Below are positions 21,122 through 30,817 of a DNA stretch of 64,000 bases, one piece after another. Below the pieces are notes generated by a model. That model was not told the DNA's origin, made no database searches, and saw only the letters and a program-made list of their open reading frames with translations. A program made the position numbers and the translations under genes. Position 1 is the stretch's first letter. The number at the start of each line of letters is the position of its first letter. The DNA lies in NCBI RefSeq assembly GCF_016907275.1, contig NZ_JAFBBP010000001.1, forward strand, positions 5,136,001 through 5,200,000. The letters run 5' to 3'. Origin of the DNA: Micromonospora luteifusca. GTDB taxonomy: Bacteria > Actinomycetota > Actinomycetes > Mycobacteriales > Micromonosporaceae.

Positions 21122-22660
21122 ATGGACGACACCATCCTCGAGATGCGTCGCATCACCAAGACGTTCCCCGGCGTGACCGCGCTGGAGGACGTCACCCTCG
21201 CGGTTCGCCGAGGTGAGATCCACGCCATCTGCGGGGAGAATGGCGCCGGCAAGTCCACCCTGATGAAGGTGCTGTCCGGCGTCCACCCGTCCGGCTCCTA
21301 CGACGGCGAGATCCTCTTCGACGGCAAGCCGATGCACTTCCGCGGCATCCGGGACAGCGAAGCAAACGGCATCGTCATCATCCACCAGGAGCTCGCCCTG
21401 GTGCCGTACCTGTCGATCGCGGAGAACATCTTCCTCGGAACCGAGCGGCGTAACCGTCTCGGGCTCATCGACTGGAACCTGGCCAACGCCGAAGCGGCCA
21501 AGCTGCTGGCGTCCGTCGGGCTGCACGAGAACCCCGTCACCCCGGTCATCCAGCTCGGCGTCGGCAAGCAGCAGTTGGTGGAGATCGCCAAGGCGCTGTC
21601 GAAGAAGGTGCGTCTGCTCATCCTGGACGAGCCGACCGCCGCTCTCAACGACATCGACTCGGCACACCTGCTCGACCTGTTGCGGGCACTGAGGGACCAG
21701 GGCATCACCTGCATCATGATCTCGCACAAGCTCAACGAGATCACCGCCATCGCCGACTCGACGACCGTCATCCGCGACGGGCGCGCGGTGGAGACCCTCG
21801 ACATGAAATCCGACGAGGTGTCCCAGCAGCGGATCATCCGCGGCATGGTCGGACGCGACCTGGACAGCTTCTACCCCGATCGTGAGTCGTCCCCCGGCGA
21901 GGAGGTCCTCCGGATCGAGGACTGGACGGTGCGGCACCCGGTCCAGGACCGGATGGTCGTCGAGGACGTCGCCGTGTCCGTCCGCGCCGGTGAGGTCGTC
22001 GGCATCGCGGGCCTGATGGGTGCGGGTCGCACCGAGCTGGCGATGAGCGTGTTCGGTCGGTCCTACGGGCGCGACATCCGGGGCCGGCTCTTCGTTCGCG
22101 GGCGGGAGGTGCAGGCGCGCACCGTCGCGGAGGCGATCGACAACGGCATCGCCTACGTCACCGAGGACCGCAAGCGCTACGGCCTCAACCTCATCGACGA
22201 CGTCCGCCGCAACGTCTCCGCCGCCGCGTTGGACCGGCTCTCCCGCCTCGGCTGGGTGAACGGCAACGAGGAGATCAAGGTCGCCGAGACGAGCCGGCGG
22301 GAGATGAACATCAGAACGCCCAGCGTCATGGCGGTGGTCGGCAAGCTCTCCGGTGGCAACCAGCAGAAGGTCGTGCTGTCGAAGTGGCTGTTCACCGATC
22401 CGGATGTGCTGATCCTGGACGAACCCACCCGGGGCATCGACGTCGGCGCCAAGTACGAGATTTACACGATCATCAATCGGCTGGTGGCCGCTGGCAAGGC
22501 GGTGATCGTCATCTCCTCCGAGTTGCCGGAGCTGCTGGGGATGTGCGACCGCATCTACACCCTCGCCGCCGGGCGGATCACCGGTGAGATGCCGGTGGCT
22601 GAGGCGACTCAGGAGAGCCTCATGGAGCTGATGACCAAGGACAAGGAGCTCGTCGCGTGA
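21122..22660 (+). CDS. gguA: GguA-like sugar ABC transporter ATP-binding protein
   Basis: A 512-residue tandem ATPase of the multiple-monosaccharide (GguA/MmsA) type. The first domain has [17 protein letters not shown] and [13 protein letters not shown]; the second has [44 protein letters not shown] and [13 protein letters not shown]. It energises import with the adjacent ChvE and GguB proteins. I use ATG 21122, eight bases after GGAGGA (21108-21113); a GTG at 21116 would be too close. The stop overlaps the permease start by four bases (GTGA). Confidence 0.92.
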   Translation: MDDTILEMRRITKTFPGVTALEDVTLAVRRGEIHAICGENGAGKSTLMKVLSGVHPSGSYDGEILFDGKPMHFRGIRDSEANGIVIIHQELALVPYLSIAENIFLGTERRNRLGLIDWNLANAEAAKLLASVGLHENPVTPVIQLGVGKQQLVEIAKALSKKVRLLILDEPTAALNDIDSAHLLDLLRALRDQGITCIMISHKLNEITAIADSTTVIRDGRAVETLDMKSDEVSQQRIIRGMVGRDLDSFYPDRESSPGEEVLRIEDWTVRHPVQDRMVVEDVAVSVRAGEVVGIAGLMGAGRTELAMSVFGRSYGRDIRGRLFVRGREVQARTVAEAIDNGIAYVTEDRKRYGLNLIDDVRRNVSAAALDRLSRLGWVNGNEEIKVAETSRREMNIRTPSVMAVVGKLSGGNQQKVVLSKWLFTDPDVLILDEPTRGIDVGAKYEIYTIINRLVAAGKAVIVISSELPELLGMCDRIYTLAAGRITGEMPVAEATQESLMELMTKDKELVA

Positions 22661-23907
22661 CCAGCATCAAGACCCCCTCGACGGAGCGTCCGACGCCTCC
22701 GGACAGCACACCCAGCGCCGCCCTGCACAGCGGAACCAACGACCTGCGGGCGCTGGTGTTGAACAACCTGCGGCAGAGCGGGATCTACGTCGCCCTGGTC
22801 GTCATCGTCGCGCTCTTCGCGATCATGACCGACGGGGTGTTGCTGAGCCCCGGCAACATCACCAACATCGTCCTTCAGTACTCGTACATCCTGGTGCTCG
22901 CGATCGGGATGGTCATTCTGATCATCGGCGGCCACATCGACCTGTCGGTCGGGTCGGTCGTCGCGCTGACCGGAGCGGTGTCCGCCGTTCTGGTGATCCA
23001 GCAGGGCTATCCCTGGTGGGTGGGCGTCCTGGCCGCGCTGGCCGTCGGTGTCGTGGTCGGCGCGTGGCACGGATTCTGGGTGGCGTACGCCGGTATTCCG
23101 GCCTTCATCGTGACCCTGGCGGGCATGCTGCTGTTCCGGGGCCTCACCCTGCGGGTGCTCGACAACATCTCGCTGTCGCCCTTCCCGGCCGAATACCAGA
23201 AGGTCGCGGCGGGCTTCCTCAACGGGCTGCTCGGCGGGCAGGGCTATGACGCCTTCACGCTGCTGATCGGCGCCATCGCTGTGGCCGGGTACGCGGTGAG
23301 TGGCTTCCGTACCCGCGTGGCGCGCATCCGCTACCAGCAGCCGGTCGAGTCGTTCCCTCTGTTCGTCGCCCGGGTCGTCCTGGTCGGCGCGGTCATCATG
23401 TACTTCGCGTGGCAGTTGGCGCACGCCCGTGGACTGCCGATCGTGCTGATCATCCTGGCGGTCCTGGTGCTGGTCTACGGCCTGCTCACCCGGCGGACGG
23501 TGTTCGGTCGGCAGGTCTACGCGATCGGCGGCAACCTGTCGGCGGCGGCGCTGTCCGGGGTGAAGGTCCGCACCGTCAACTTCTGGATGTTCGTCAACAT
23601 GGGCTTCCTGGCGGCGGTCGCGGGTGTCATCTACTCCTCGCGGTCGAACGGCGCCCAGCCCGCGGCTGGCAACATGTTCGAGCTGGACGCGATCGCCGCG
23701 GCCTTCATCGGCGGCGCGGCGGTCACCGGTGGCGTGGGGACCGTGGTGGGCGCCATGGTCGGTGGTCTGATCATGGCGGTGATGAGCAACGGCATGCAGC
23801 TGATGGGCGTCGACCAGTCGACCCAGTCGGTGGTCAAGGGCCTCGTCCTGCTCGTCGCGGTCGCCTTCGACGTCTACAACAAGCGCCGCGCCGGCACGGC
23901 TCGTTGA
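22657..23907 (+). CDS. gguB: GguB-like sugar ABC transporter permease
   Basis: A 416-residue CUT2 permease with about ten spans and the longer central loop typical of GguB/XylH-like permeases. It has [20 protein letters not shown] near residue 88, [21 protein letters not shown], and the coupling segment [21 protein letters not shown]. The GTG start overlaps the ATPase stop, so expression is coupled. It is the last gene of the operon, followed by a stem-loop 20 bp on. The paralogous permease at 42625 has the same design. Confidence 0.9.
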   Translation: MTSIKTPSTERPTPPDSTPSAALHSGTNDLRALVLNNLRQSGIYVALVVIVALFAIMTDGVLLSPGNITNIVLQYSYILVLAIGMVILIIGGHIDLSVGSVVALTGAVSAVLVIQQGYPWWVGVLAALAVGVVVGAWHGFWVAYAGIPAFIVTLAGMLLFRGLTLRVLDNISLSPFPAEYQKVAAGFLNGLLGGQGYDAFTLLIGAIAVAGYAVSGFRTRVARIRYQQPVESFPLFVARVVLVGAVIMYFAWQLAHARGLPIVLIILAVLVLVYGLLTRRTVFGRQVYAIGGNLSAAALSGVKVRTVNFWMFVNMGFLAAVAGVIYSSRSNGAQPAAGNMFELDAIAAAFIGGAAVTGGVGTVVGAMVGGLIMAVMSNGMQLMGVDQSTQSVVKGLVLLVAVAFDVYNKRRAGTAR

Positions 23908-23927
23908 CGTCGTAACAGCACGACCGT

Positions 23928-23957
23928 GGCCCCTGCCCGCCTCCGCGGGCGGGGGCC
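23928..23957 (+). terminator. Stem-loop terminator after gguB
   Basis: GGCCCCTGCCCGC (23928-23940) pairs with GCGGGCGGGGGCC (23945-23957) over 13 bp with one G-U pair and a 4-nt loop. Confidence 0.65.
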
Positions 23958-24081
23958 ATGTGTCGGTAGGCCGCAGTGCGCCCACCTCCACCCTGCGTCG
24001 GCGTTCGGCACTTCGCCGACCGGCGACTCCCTGCGCGATTGCCTGAGCCCGCCCCGCGGGGTCGACCCCACCTGTCGGCGC

Positions 24082-24232
24082 CCCTGTAGAGCTGCCCCAG
24101 ATATGGGACGGCGACCCGCGGAGGTGGCTGCGGTGGCTCCTGGTGGCACTGCCTGCGCCGCGGCTCGTGGTGCTTGCGGTGCTTGCCGTGATCCGGTCGG
24201 TGCCGCCCCATATCTGGGGCAGCTCTACAGGG
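24082..24232 (+). repeat. Inverted-repeat element, 31-bp arms (MITE-like)
   Basis: The arm 24082-24112, containing CTGTAGAGCTGCCCCAGATA, is the reverse complement of 24202-24232 with a single mismatch, around an 89-bp GC-rich core without an open frame. The long near-perfect termini and absent coding potential look like a miniature inverted-repeat element or a cruciform-forming insertion. I saw no second copy in this window. Confidence 0.75.
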
Positions 24233-24314
24233 AGCCGGACACACCCTGGTCCCGCCAGGGAGCGAGGCGGACGACCCCGCTGCGCCGCGAACGGGCGCAG
24301 CGGGATCACGCGGG

Positions 24315-24670
24315 TCAGTGGCAGTTGCTGGTGCCGCTGTCGTTGTAGGTCTGCCCGGCCACCGGCACGAACCGCAAGTCGTAGCTGCCGGAGTGCAGGG
24401 TGAACTTCAGGCCCCCCCACCTGGATGGTGCCGAAGCCGTAGTGACCCGCACCGCCCATCCCGGCGACGAAGCTGCGCATGCCCCGGCTGGCGTCGACGC
24501 CACCGGCCGGGTTCATCGGGGCGAACCGCTCGTACACGTGGTTGTGCCCCCACACCACGACGTCGGCGTTCTAGTCGTAGAGCGCCTGGTACAGCGGGCG
24601 CGTCGACGTCGACGGCGCGTGGTTGGAGCTGGACGTGAACAGCGGTCCGGGTGCCGGGCCGCGTTCCGAG
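24315..24670 (-). pseudogene. Metallophosphoesterase (purple acid phosphatase type) C-terminal remnant
   Basis: Read on the minus strand, pieces in two frames join into the end of a secreted phosphoesterase: RPLYQALYD, then an in-frame TAG, then NADVVVWGHNHVYERFAPMN and GMRSFVAGMGGAGHYGFGTI. The frame then slips at a run of Gs (about 24413-24419), after which it reads LKFTLHSGSYDLRFVPVAGQ to a stop at 24315. GHNHVYE is the metal-binding GHxH motif of the family. The N-terminal two thirds are missing. One stop, one frameshift and the truncation mark a decayed gene. It lies between the inverted-repeat element and an ABC operon, so it may have been cut by an insertion or deletion. Confidence 0.78.
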
Positions 24671-24698
24671 CATGGGACGTGGCCCGCGACCCGGTCGC

Positions 24699-25598
24699 TC
24701 AACCGGTGCGGCCGATCTCCCTCGCCGCCGCCTCGTCCCCGGACGACGACGGGCTCGTCACGGCGCGCAGGGTGACCGACTCGTCGGTGTGGTCGACCTC
24801 GAACATCGTCCCGGCCGGGAAGGCCGCCAACGTTTCCGGCGGCAACTGGATCGTGCCGTCCCCGGCCACCACGGCGAAGTCACGCCCGTCACGCCCCTCG
24901 GCCCCGACCCGGCCGTCCCGGATGGTGACGGCTCGGCCCAGCCGGGCACCCACCTCGCCGTCGTGGGTCACCACGACCACGGTGGTGCCCCGCTCCGCGT
25001 TGACGGTGGCCAACGCCGCGAGCACCTCGTCCCGACCGGACGCGTCGAGCTGGCTGGTCGGCTCGTCGACCAGGAGCAGCCCCGGCCCAGCGGCGAGCCC
25101 CTGCGCCAGGGCGGCCCGCTGACGCTGCCCCGGGGTCAGGTCGCCCACCCGCCGCGCGCCGGCACCGCCGAGACCGACGAGGTCCAGGATCGCCTCCGGC
25201 GGATCGAGCCGGCGCCCGGCGATGCGGGCCGCGGGTCGCTGTGCCAACCAGACGTTGCGCGACAGCGACACGTACGGCAGCAGGTTGCGTTCGGCGCCCT
25301 GCAACACCGTGCCGACCGTGGCCCCGCGGAGGGCGGCCAGGCCCTTGGCAGAAAGTCGGGACAGCTCGTGGTCGCCCACATACACGCGCCCGGCGGAGGG
25401 CTGCATGAGCCCGCCGAGGATCGCCACCAGCGTGGACTTGCCAGAGCCGGACGGACCGACCAGCGCCAGCATCTCGCCGGGAGAGATCTGCAGGTCCACG
25501 CCGGAGAGAGCGACCACGTCACCGGTGCCGGTGGGGTAGATGTGGATCAGCCGGTGGCAGGTCACGGCCACACCCGCAGCCGCCGGCGAGGTGGTCAT
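24699..25598 (-). CDS. ABC transporter ATP-binding protein (MacB/LolD type)
   Basis: A 299-residue ATPase. Walker A GPSGSGKSTLVAILGGL is near residue 46, the signature is LTPGQRQRAALAQGL and Walker B LLLVDEPTSQLD. The C-terminal 60 residues extend beyond the usual domain, with a beta-rich segment of unknown role. ATG 25598 overlaps the stop of the FtsX-like permease gene by four bases, so it belongs to the operon 29363-24699. The operon carries two different ATPases and one large permease; whether both serve the same permease is not clear from sequence. Confidence 0.87.
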   Translation of the reverse strand: MTTSPAAAGVAVTCHRLIHIYPTGTGDVVALSGVDLQISPGEMLALVGPSGSGKSTLVAILGGLMQPSAGRVYVGDHELSRLSAKGLAALRGATVGTVLQGAERNLLPYVSLSRNVWLAQRPAARIAGRRLDPPEAILDLVGLGGAGARRVGDLTPGQRQRAALAQGLAAGPGLLLVDEPTSQLDASGRDEVLAALATVNAERGTTVVVVTHDGEVGARLGRAVTIRDGRVGAEGRDGRDFAVVAGDGTIQLPPETLAAFPAGTMFEVDHTDESVTLRAVTSPSSSGDEAAAREIGRTG

Positions 25599-28500
25599 CG
25601 GCCGCTCCGGCGGCGTATCGAGGCGGCGACGGTCCGGCCGAGCACCACGGCGGTGAGGGCGAACAGCGCGACTGTGGGCACCGTGAACAACAGCAGACGG
25701 CCGACGTCCGGCCACTCGGGCAACGGAACCGGTGAGCGGCCGTCACTGAACACGCGCTGCCCACTTCGGGTGAGAAGCCAGATCACCAGGGTGACGAGAG
25801 CGCCCGACACGGCGGCGACCGCTACCGGCCACCCGTAGCCGCCACGGACGGCGCGTGGTGGCAGCCCCTGCCGACGAAGCGCCACCAACATGGCCACCCG
25901 GTTGCGCTGCTCGGCCGCCGCCATCGCGATCAGGCCGGCCGCCCCGATCAGCACCCCGGCCAGCCCGGCGAACACGTTGAAGCGCAGCGCCAACGCCGGA
26001 GCCTGTCGATCGAAGGCCTGGCGCACGTGGGTGACCGTCCGGTCACTCTTCACGACCAGACCCTGAGCGCGAAGCCGGTCGAGGACGTCGGCGGGAGCCC
26101 GCGGCGCCAACCAGACCTCCTCGTTGCCGTTCTGGCTGGCGACGGCGAGCCGGTCCGCGTACTCCAGGTCGACGACCAGACCGGAGCCACCGAGCCGCGG
26201 CAGACGGTCAGCCACGCCACCGACCACCGCCGTGGTGGGTGTCCCGTCGACGCCGTCGTACGGATGGGCCCCGCCGAGCGGCGTCCCCGTCGACCGGGTC
26301 AGGTAAGCGGGTAGCGGGAACGGCGCGTCGACGACACTGACGCCGGCCGGCGTCGCACGCCGGTTTTCCATCACCTCGATGACCAGGGCCGCGTCCTTTC
26401 CACTCGTGGCCGTGACAAAGGTGTCGTCGTCCGGGCTGGACAACCGCCACCGCTTCAGATCGGCGAACTGCGCGCCGGTCAGCACCACCGTTTCCCGGCC
26501 GCCGTCGTCGTCGCCGGTGCGCAACTCCTCGAAGTGGACCTCCAACTGCCGGGAGACCACGGGAGCGACGATCTCGACTTTGACCAGCCGGCATTCCTGC
26601 GCGCACTCGGGCACCTGGAGGACGTAATCCTTGCGGCCTGGCATGATGTCGTCGCGTGCGGCGACCACCCGGGTGCCGTTGGCGCTGGAGACCGTGACCG
26701 CGAGGCGGACCCGATTGCCGCCGAAAACCTCAGCGTCGAAGTCGGCGGAGATGACCACGGTGAGCAGTCGCCCGCGTAGGTGCACCGGTTCCCCGGGTGC
26801 CGTCGGGTGGATCTTTCGCGCGATGTCTGCCAGGGACGCGCCGTAGGACGGATGCGGTGCGGCTACCGTCGCGAGCCGGTCGGAGTCCACGGCCAGCAAC
26901 GGCGTGCCCGCCGCGAAAGCCGAGCCCGTCACCACCGCGGCCATCGCGAACCGACCCTCCGGATCAGCCGCCCGCACGGCCGTCAACAGGTGCGAACGGG
27001 ACGTCGCGTCGACCTCGACCACGCGTGGCGCACCCACCTCGACTGTTGCCCGATCGCTGTAGGCGGCCGAGGCGACCTCGCTCGTCGCGACGGTGAAGGC
27101 GAGCATGGCGACAACCACGGTGAGCAGCGCGATGAGGGGTCGGAAGCGTGGTTGTCGGGCCACCTGCACCAGGGCGAGGCCGGCCGCCGTTCGGCCGCGC
27201 GCCAGCAGTGCCGCGCCGACCGCCGCGCCGGTGATCATCGCGACCCGTGCCAGCAGCACTGCTGCGGCGAGCGCCCCGGCGACCGGTGCCACCAGGGCCA
27301 GGCCGCTGGGTGATCCGCCGGAGCGTAACTGCACCACGGCAGCCGCGGCGATGGACACCGCGACGACGTCACCGATGGTTGCCCGCCACCCCCGCACCCG
27401 TGCCGGCACTCGACGCAGTAGGTCGACGACCGGTGCGGACAGCATCCGTGCCTGGGCCAGGAGCACTGCGGCGAGCGCGCCGGCGGCGCCGATGGCGGCG
27501 AAGCCGACCACGCTGGCGTCCAGTGTGACGTCGGCGTGGGCCGGGAGGGTGTGTGCGGCGAGCAGTGTGGCGGCGGCGAGGCCGCCCAGGCAGCCGAGGG
27601 GGATCGCGACCAACGCGGGTACGGCGTGTTCGCCGATCGCCAGCGCCCACAGTCGTCGGCGTTGCACTCCGCGGAGCAGGAGCAGACCCTGCTCCGGTCG
27701 CCGCTGGTCTGCCGCGGAACTGACCGCGACGAAGAGCACCAGCCAGCAGAGCAGGACGAGCAGCCCGGCACCCAGCGTCACGCCATCGGCCAGTTGCCCG
27801 CGTTGCGCGGTGACGCGATCAAGCAGGCTGGGCAGGGTGGTGCCGGCACCGAAACCCTCGCGGTTCCCGTCGCGCTCCACCAGGGTGACCGCGGCCCGCA
27901 GCTCCTGCACGGATCGGCTGTCCAACAACTTCTCGGTGACGTAGAGGTCGGCCGTCGACCGGTACACGATGACCTGCTCGTCGACGAGGGGCGCGGCCTC
28001 GGCGGTGAAGATCGCGTCCTCGGCGCTGCCCGCGGTCGACGTAATGGCCGAGCCCGCGGCGGGTGGCCGAATGTACTCCTGACCCAGCCAGAACGGATCG
28101 GTCACGTCCAGCGGTCGATAGACGCCGGCCACCCGCACCGGCACCGCGGCGAACGTGAACTGATCCCCGACGACGACACCCAGCCGCGCGGCGGTGTGCG
28201 TGCTGACCATGACCTCGGGGACCTGACCTCGCGAGGTGGCCCGGGGACAGGCACCGGCCACCGCGACCCGCTCGCACACCCCCGCTCGGAAAGTCAGATT
28301 CGAGGTCACCGTCCCGGCCCGGCCGGCGGCGACGCCACCGCTCTGGGCGCCCAGGACGACGTCGAACCCGGCCGGCGCCAGTCGCTTGACCTTGCCGGCG
28401 AACAGGGTCCGGGTGGGGTCTCCGGGCATCCCGGGAAATTCGACGGAGTCGGCGAGCCGCACCCGAAGCTCGTTCGGCGATGCTTTCGACAGCTCATAGC

Positions 28501-28636
28501 TGGCCAGGGCCTGCCCGGCCGCGGCGACGTAGCTCGGTGCGGCCGCCGCGGCGGCACTGGCGAGCACCGCGAGCAGGAGCACCGCCAGGGCTTGGGCCCG
28601 ACGTGCCGCAAGTGCTCCCCAGATGACGGTCAGCAT
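25595..28636 (-). CDS. Large FtsX-like ABC transporter permease
   Basis: A 1013-residue membrane protein. It has an N-terminal span (ALAVLLLAVLASAAAAAAPSY) followed by a large extracytoplasmic domain. A first cluster of membrane segments surrounds LLVLLCWLVLFVAVSSAADQ with the coupling helix RRPEQGLLLLRGVQRRRL. A second extracytoplasmic domain leads to a C-terminal FtsX unit (VLIGAAGLIAMAAAEQRNRV, ALRRQGLPPRAVRGG). This is the duplicated MacB/FtsX permease layout of mechanotransmission-type ABC systems. ATG 28636 is preferred because it begins at the conserved N-terminus; no good ribosome site is visible. A partial LacI-type operator lies just upstream (28645-28655). Both flanking ATPase genes are on the same strand. 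Confidence 0.88.
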   Translation of the reverse strand: MLTVIWGALAARRAQALAVLLLAVLASAAAAAAPSYVAAAGQALASYELSKASPNELRVRLADSVEFPGMPGDPTRTLFAGKVKRLAPAGFDVVLGAQSGGVAAGRAGTVTSNLTFRAGVCERVAVAGACPRATSRGQVPEVMVSTHTAARLGVVVGDQFTFAAVPVRVAGVYRPLDVTDPFWLGQEYIRPPAAGSAITSTAGSAEDAIFTAEAAPLVDEQVIVYRSTADLYVTEKLLDSRSVQELRAAVTLVERDGNREGFGAGTTLPSLLDRVTAQRGQLADGVTLGAGLLVLLCWLVLFVAVSSAADQRRPEQGLLLLRGVQRRRLWALAIGEHAVPALVAIPLGCLGGLAAATLLAAHTLPAHADVTLDASVVGFAAIGAAGALAAVLLAQARMLSAPVVDLLRRVPARVRGWRATIGDVVAVSIAAAAVVQLRSGGSPSGLALVAPVAGALAAAVLLARVAMITGAAVGAALLARGRTAAGLALVQVARQPRFRPLIALLTVVVAMLAFTVATSEVASAAYSDRATVEVGAPRVVEVDATSRSHLLTAVRAADPEGRFAMAAVVTGSAFAAGTPLLAVDSDRLATVAAPHPSYGASLADIARKIHPTAPGEPVHLRGRLLTVVISADFDAEVFGGNRVRLAVTVSSANGTRVVAARDDIMPGRKDYVLQVPECAQECRLVKVEIVAPVVSRQLEVHFEELRTGDDDGGRETVVLTGAQFADLKRWRLSSPDDDTFVTATSGKDAALVIEVMENRRATPAGVSVVDAPFPLPAYLTRSTGTPLGGAHPYDGVDGTPTTAVVGGVADRLPRLGGSGLVVDLEYADRLAVASQNGNEEVWLAPRAPADVLDRLRAQGLVVKSDRTVTHVRQAFDRQAPALALRFNVFAGLAGVLIGAAGLIAMAAAEQRNRVAMLVALRRQGLPPRAVRGGYGWPVAVAAVSGALVTLVIWLLTRSGQRVFSDGRSPVPLPEWPDVGRLLLFTVPTVALFALTAVVLGRTVAASIRRRSGR

Positions 28637-28644
28637 TGACCGGA

Positions 28645-28658
28645 TGTTATCGATACGG
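28645..28658 (-). promoter_or_regulatory. Partial LacI-type operator before the FtsX-like gene
   Basis: TGTTATCGATACGG keeps the left half and centre of the ara-type palindrome but not the right end. It lies 8-22 bp upstream of the permease ATG. It may be a weak site or chance. Confidence 0.25.
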
Positions 28659-28715
28659 CACGTGGTGCACTGTCCCGTGCGGTTGGACTGAAACCTGTCC
28701 GTTACGGCGTTCCGG

Positions 28716-29363
28716 TCAGTCGCGCACGATCTCCGCCCGCCCCTCGACGAGGTGCAGCTCCGCTTCACAGGCGGCGGCCACCTCCGGGTCGTGGGTGGCG
28801 AACACGACGGCCGTGCCCCGCCGCGCCTCGTCGCGCAGCAGGTCCAGCACCCGCTGCCGATTGCCCGCGTCCAACTCGCTGGTCACCTCGTCGGCCAGCA
28901 GCACACCGCCGCGCAGGGCCAGGCCACGGGCGACGGCCGTACGCTGCTGCTGGCCACCGGACAGCTCCTCGACAAGCTGATCGGCCTGGTCGGAGAGACC
29001 CAGCTGATCCAGTGTCGCGGCGGTCTGCCGGAGGGCTTCGGGTGGTGTCACACCGTCGGCCACGAGTGCCACCTGCAGGTTCTCGGCCGCGGTGAGGATC
29101 GGGGCCAGGCCATTGTCCTGTGGGATGAGCACGATCCGCTGCTCCACCGCGTGATCACGATCGCGGAGCGGCTGCCCGTCGACGGTCACTGTGCCCTGCT
29201 GTGGCCGCAACAGCCCCGCCATCGCGTTGAGCAGGGTGGTCTTGCCGGCCCCCGACGACCCGGTCAACGCCAGCAACCGACCCGGGCGGACCATGACCGA
29301 GATCTCCCTGAGGACGGCCGGCGCGTCGCCGTAGCCGACCGACACCCCCTGGACACTCAACAT
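28716..29363 (-). CDS. ABC transporter ATP-binding protein (LolD-like)
   Basis: A 215-residue ATPase of the MacB/LolD size class. It has Walker A GSSGAGKTTLLNAMAGL near residue 37, signature LSGGQQQRTAVARGL and Walker B VLLADEVTSELDA. The proline usual after DE in Walker B is valine here, which is tolerated in the family. ATG 29363 is preceded by GAAGGGG on the minus strand. It is the first gene of a three-gene operon with the 1013-residue permease (79 bp gap) and a second ATPase. A TetR gene lies 139 bp upstream on the same strand and could control it. Confidence 0.88.
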   Translation of the reverse strand: MLSVQGVSVGYGDAPAVLREISVMVRPGRLLALTGSSGAGKTTLLNAMAGLLRPQQGTVTVDGQPLRDRDHAVEQRIVLIPQDNGLAPILTAAENLQVALVADGVTPPEALRQTAATLDQLGLSDQADQLVEELSGGQQQRTAVARGLALRGGVLLADEVTSELDAGNRQRVLDLLRDEARRGTAVVFATHDPEVAAACEAELHLVEGRAEIVRD

Positions 29364-29502
29364 GTGCCACCGCCCCTTCTGAGGATCGACGATCCGCAGA
29401 CTGCCACGGCGAGCCGGAGCCGCACAATCCCCGTCGATCCGCTGGCGGTACGACGTGGTCAGTCGGCCCGCGTCCGGGTGCCGACGCGCAGCTGCGACCG
29501 GA

Positions 29503-30069
29503 TCAGCCGAAGAGGAGGTCGAGGTGGGCGTCCAGCGCGTCCAGCGCCTGCTCGGCGGTGTACTGCCCGCCCAGCAGGTAGACGCCGAGCCCTTCCATCA
29601 GCGCCAGCAGGCCGGCTGCGGCGGCGGCACCGTGGCCGTCGGGCAGGATCCCGGCGATGAACCCGGCGAACTGCCGGGTGCCCTCGCGGAGACTGGGCGC
29701 GGCGGCCGGACGTACCGCCGTGTAGGCGAGGAACGCGAGCGCCACGCGCCCGTCGTCACGGGTCCCCTCGTCCAGGGGCAACAGTGCGGCGATCATCGTG
29801 CGCAGCAGGAGCCGGGGCGGCGGATCCACGCCCAGCCCTGCGATCGCCTCGGTGACCCTGATCTGGCTGCGTTCCCGCACCACGCTCAACGCGAACGCCA
29901 TCATCTCGTCCTTGGTGCGGAAGTAGTGCTGGACCATTCCGGCGGACACACCGGCCTCGGCAGCCACATGGCGGAGGCTGACGGCCTCCAGGCCCTGATC
30001 CGCGGCGACCCGCATCAACGCGTCCGCGATGAGGGTGCGTCGCTCCTGGTGATCGACCTTCTTGGGCAT
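29503..30069 (-). CDS. TetR-family transcriptional regulator
   Basis: A 188-residue repressor. The helix-turn-helix near residues 28-50 reads LRHVAAEAGVSAGMVQHYFRTKDEM, and the C-terminal helices resemble the BetI-type ligand domain. It lies 52 bp downstream of the PH-like membrane protein gene, so it is probably the last gene of the operon that begins with the PEP-synthase-like gene at 33220. The palindrome at 33238 would then be an autoregulatory operator. The ABC operon 139 bp further on is the other possible target. Confidence 0.87.
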   Translation of the reverse strand: MPKKVDHQERRTLIADALMRVAADQGLEAVSLRHVAAEAGVSAGMVQHYFRTKDEMMAFALSVVRERSQIRVTEAIAGLGVDPPPRLLLRTMIAALLPLDEGTRDDGRVALAFLAYTAVRPAAAPSLREGTRQFAGFIAGILPDGHGAAAAAGLLALMEGLGVYLLGGQYTAEQALDALDAHLDLLFG

Positions 30070-30121
30070 GACCTCGATCGTTTCACAGTGGGTGACCCGG
30101 ACAGGCCGCCAGCGGCGGTGG

Positions 30122-30787
30122 TTACCGGCTGACGGTGGTGCTCACGGGGGTGCCGCGAGCGCTGCGCAGGAGGCCGTCCGGGTCGTCGGCGTACAGCCGC
30201 AGCTCGTCCATCGGCGTGGACCCGGTCTTCGACAGGTCGAAGGTCAACGGTCGGCGCAACAGGACGTCGATGCTGGTCTGGCTGCCGACCGCGATGGACA
30301 CCACCCGACGGTCACCCTCCTGCTCGACCTGCACCGACTTGCTCGACGGCAGCGAGCGGTATCGCTTGCGCAGCGCTTCGACGTCGGTCCACGGGATCCA
30401 GATGTCGATGCCCGAGCTGAGGCGTACGCGCAGCCCACGGTCACCCACGACGTGTGGATGGATCGTCATGCTGGCGAAGAGCCCGATCATCCAGAGCAGA
30501 CCCCAGATGCCGAGACCGAGCACGATCCAGCGGGCGGGTCGCCACGGCACCACGTGGGTGACGACGACGTCGAAGATCGGGATCTCCACGACCGACAGAC
30601 CGATGAAGATGCCGAGGATCGGCTTGACCACACCGAGGTAGCCGAACGGTTCGTCGCCCGGAGCCAGCGCCGGTGGCCTGCGCAGCGCCCAGATGTAGAG
30701 GCTGCGCCACGTCGCGGCCTCGGCCTCGGCCGCGCGGCGCAACAGCGGTCCCACCCGCACCCTGGTCGATGCCTTCGTGTCGGTCAT
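30122..30787 (-). CDS. Membrane protein with PH-like domain, function unknown
   Basis: A 221-residue protein. Two hydrophobic spans lie at about 50-70 (VVKPILGIFIGLSVVEIPIF) and 84-110, then a C-terminal beta-rich part that begins HPHVVGDRGLRVRLSSGIDIWIPWTDVEAL. The sequence GIDIWIPWTDVEAL resembles the bacterial PH (bPH) domains that follow paired membrane helices. I do not recognise a specific family. GAGGA before ATG 30787 supports the start. It follows the PEP-synthase-like gene by 30 bp and precedes a TetR gene, suggesting one transcription unit. Confidence 0.75.
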   Translation of the reverse strand: MTDTKASTRVRVGPLLRRAAEAEAATWRSLYIWALRRPPALAPGDEPFGYLGVVKPILGIFIGLSVVEIPIFDVVVTHVVPWRPARWIVLGLGIWGLLWMIGLFASMTIHPHVVGDRGLRVRLSSGIDIWIPWTDVEALRKRYRSLPSSKSVQVEQEGDRRVVSIAVGSQTSIDVLLRRPLTFDLSKTGSTPMDELRLYADDPDGLLRSARGTPVSTTVSR

Positions 30788-30817
30788 GGTCGTCCTCGTC
30801 GGTAGGTGGGCGGAGAG

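Noticed and set aside
22609..24558. 649-codon minus-strand open frame antisense to gguB
   Set aside because: Only its first 50 codons carry meaning, as part of the phosphoesterase remnant; the rest is antisense to a certain permease gene.
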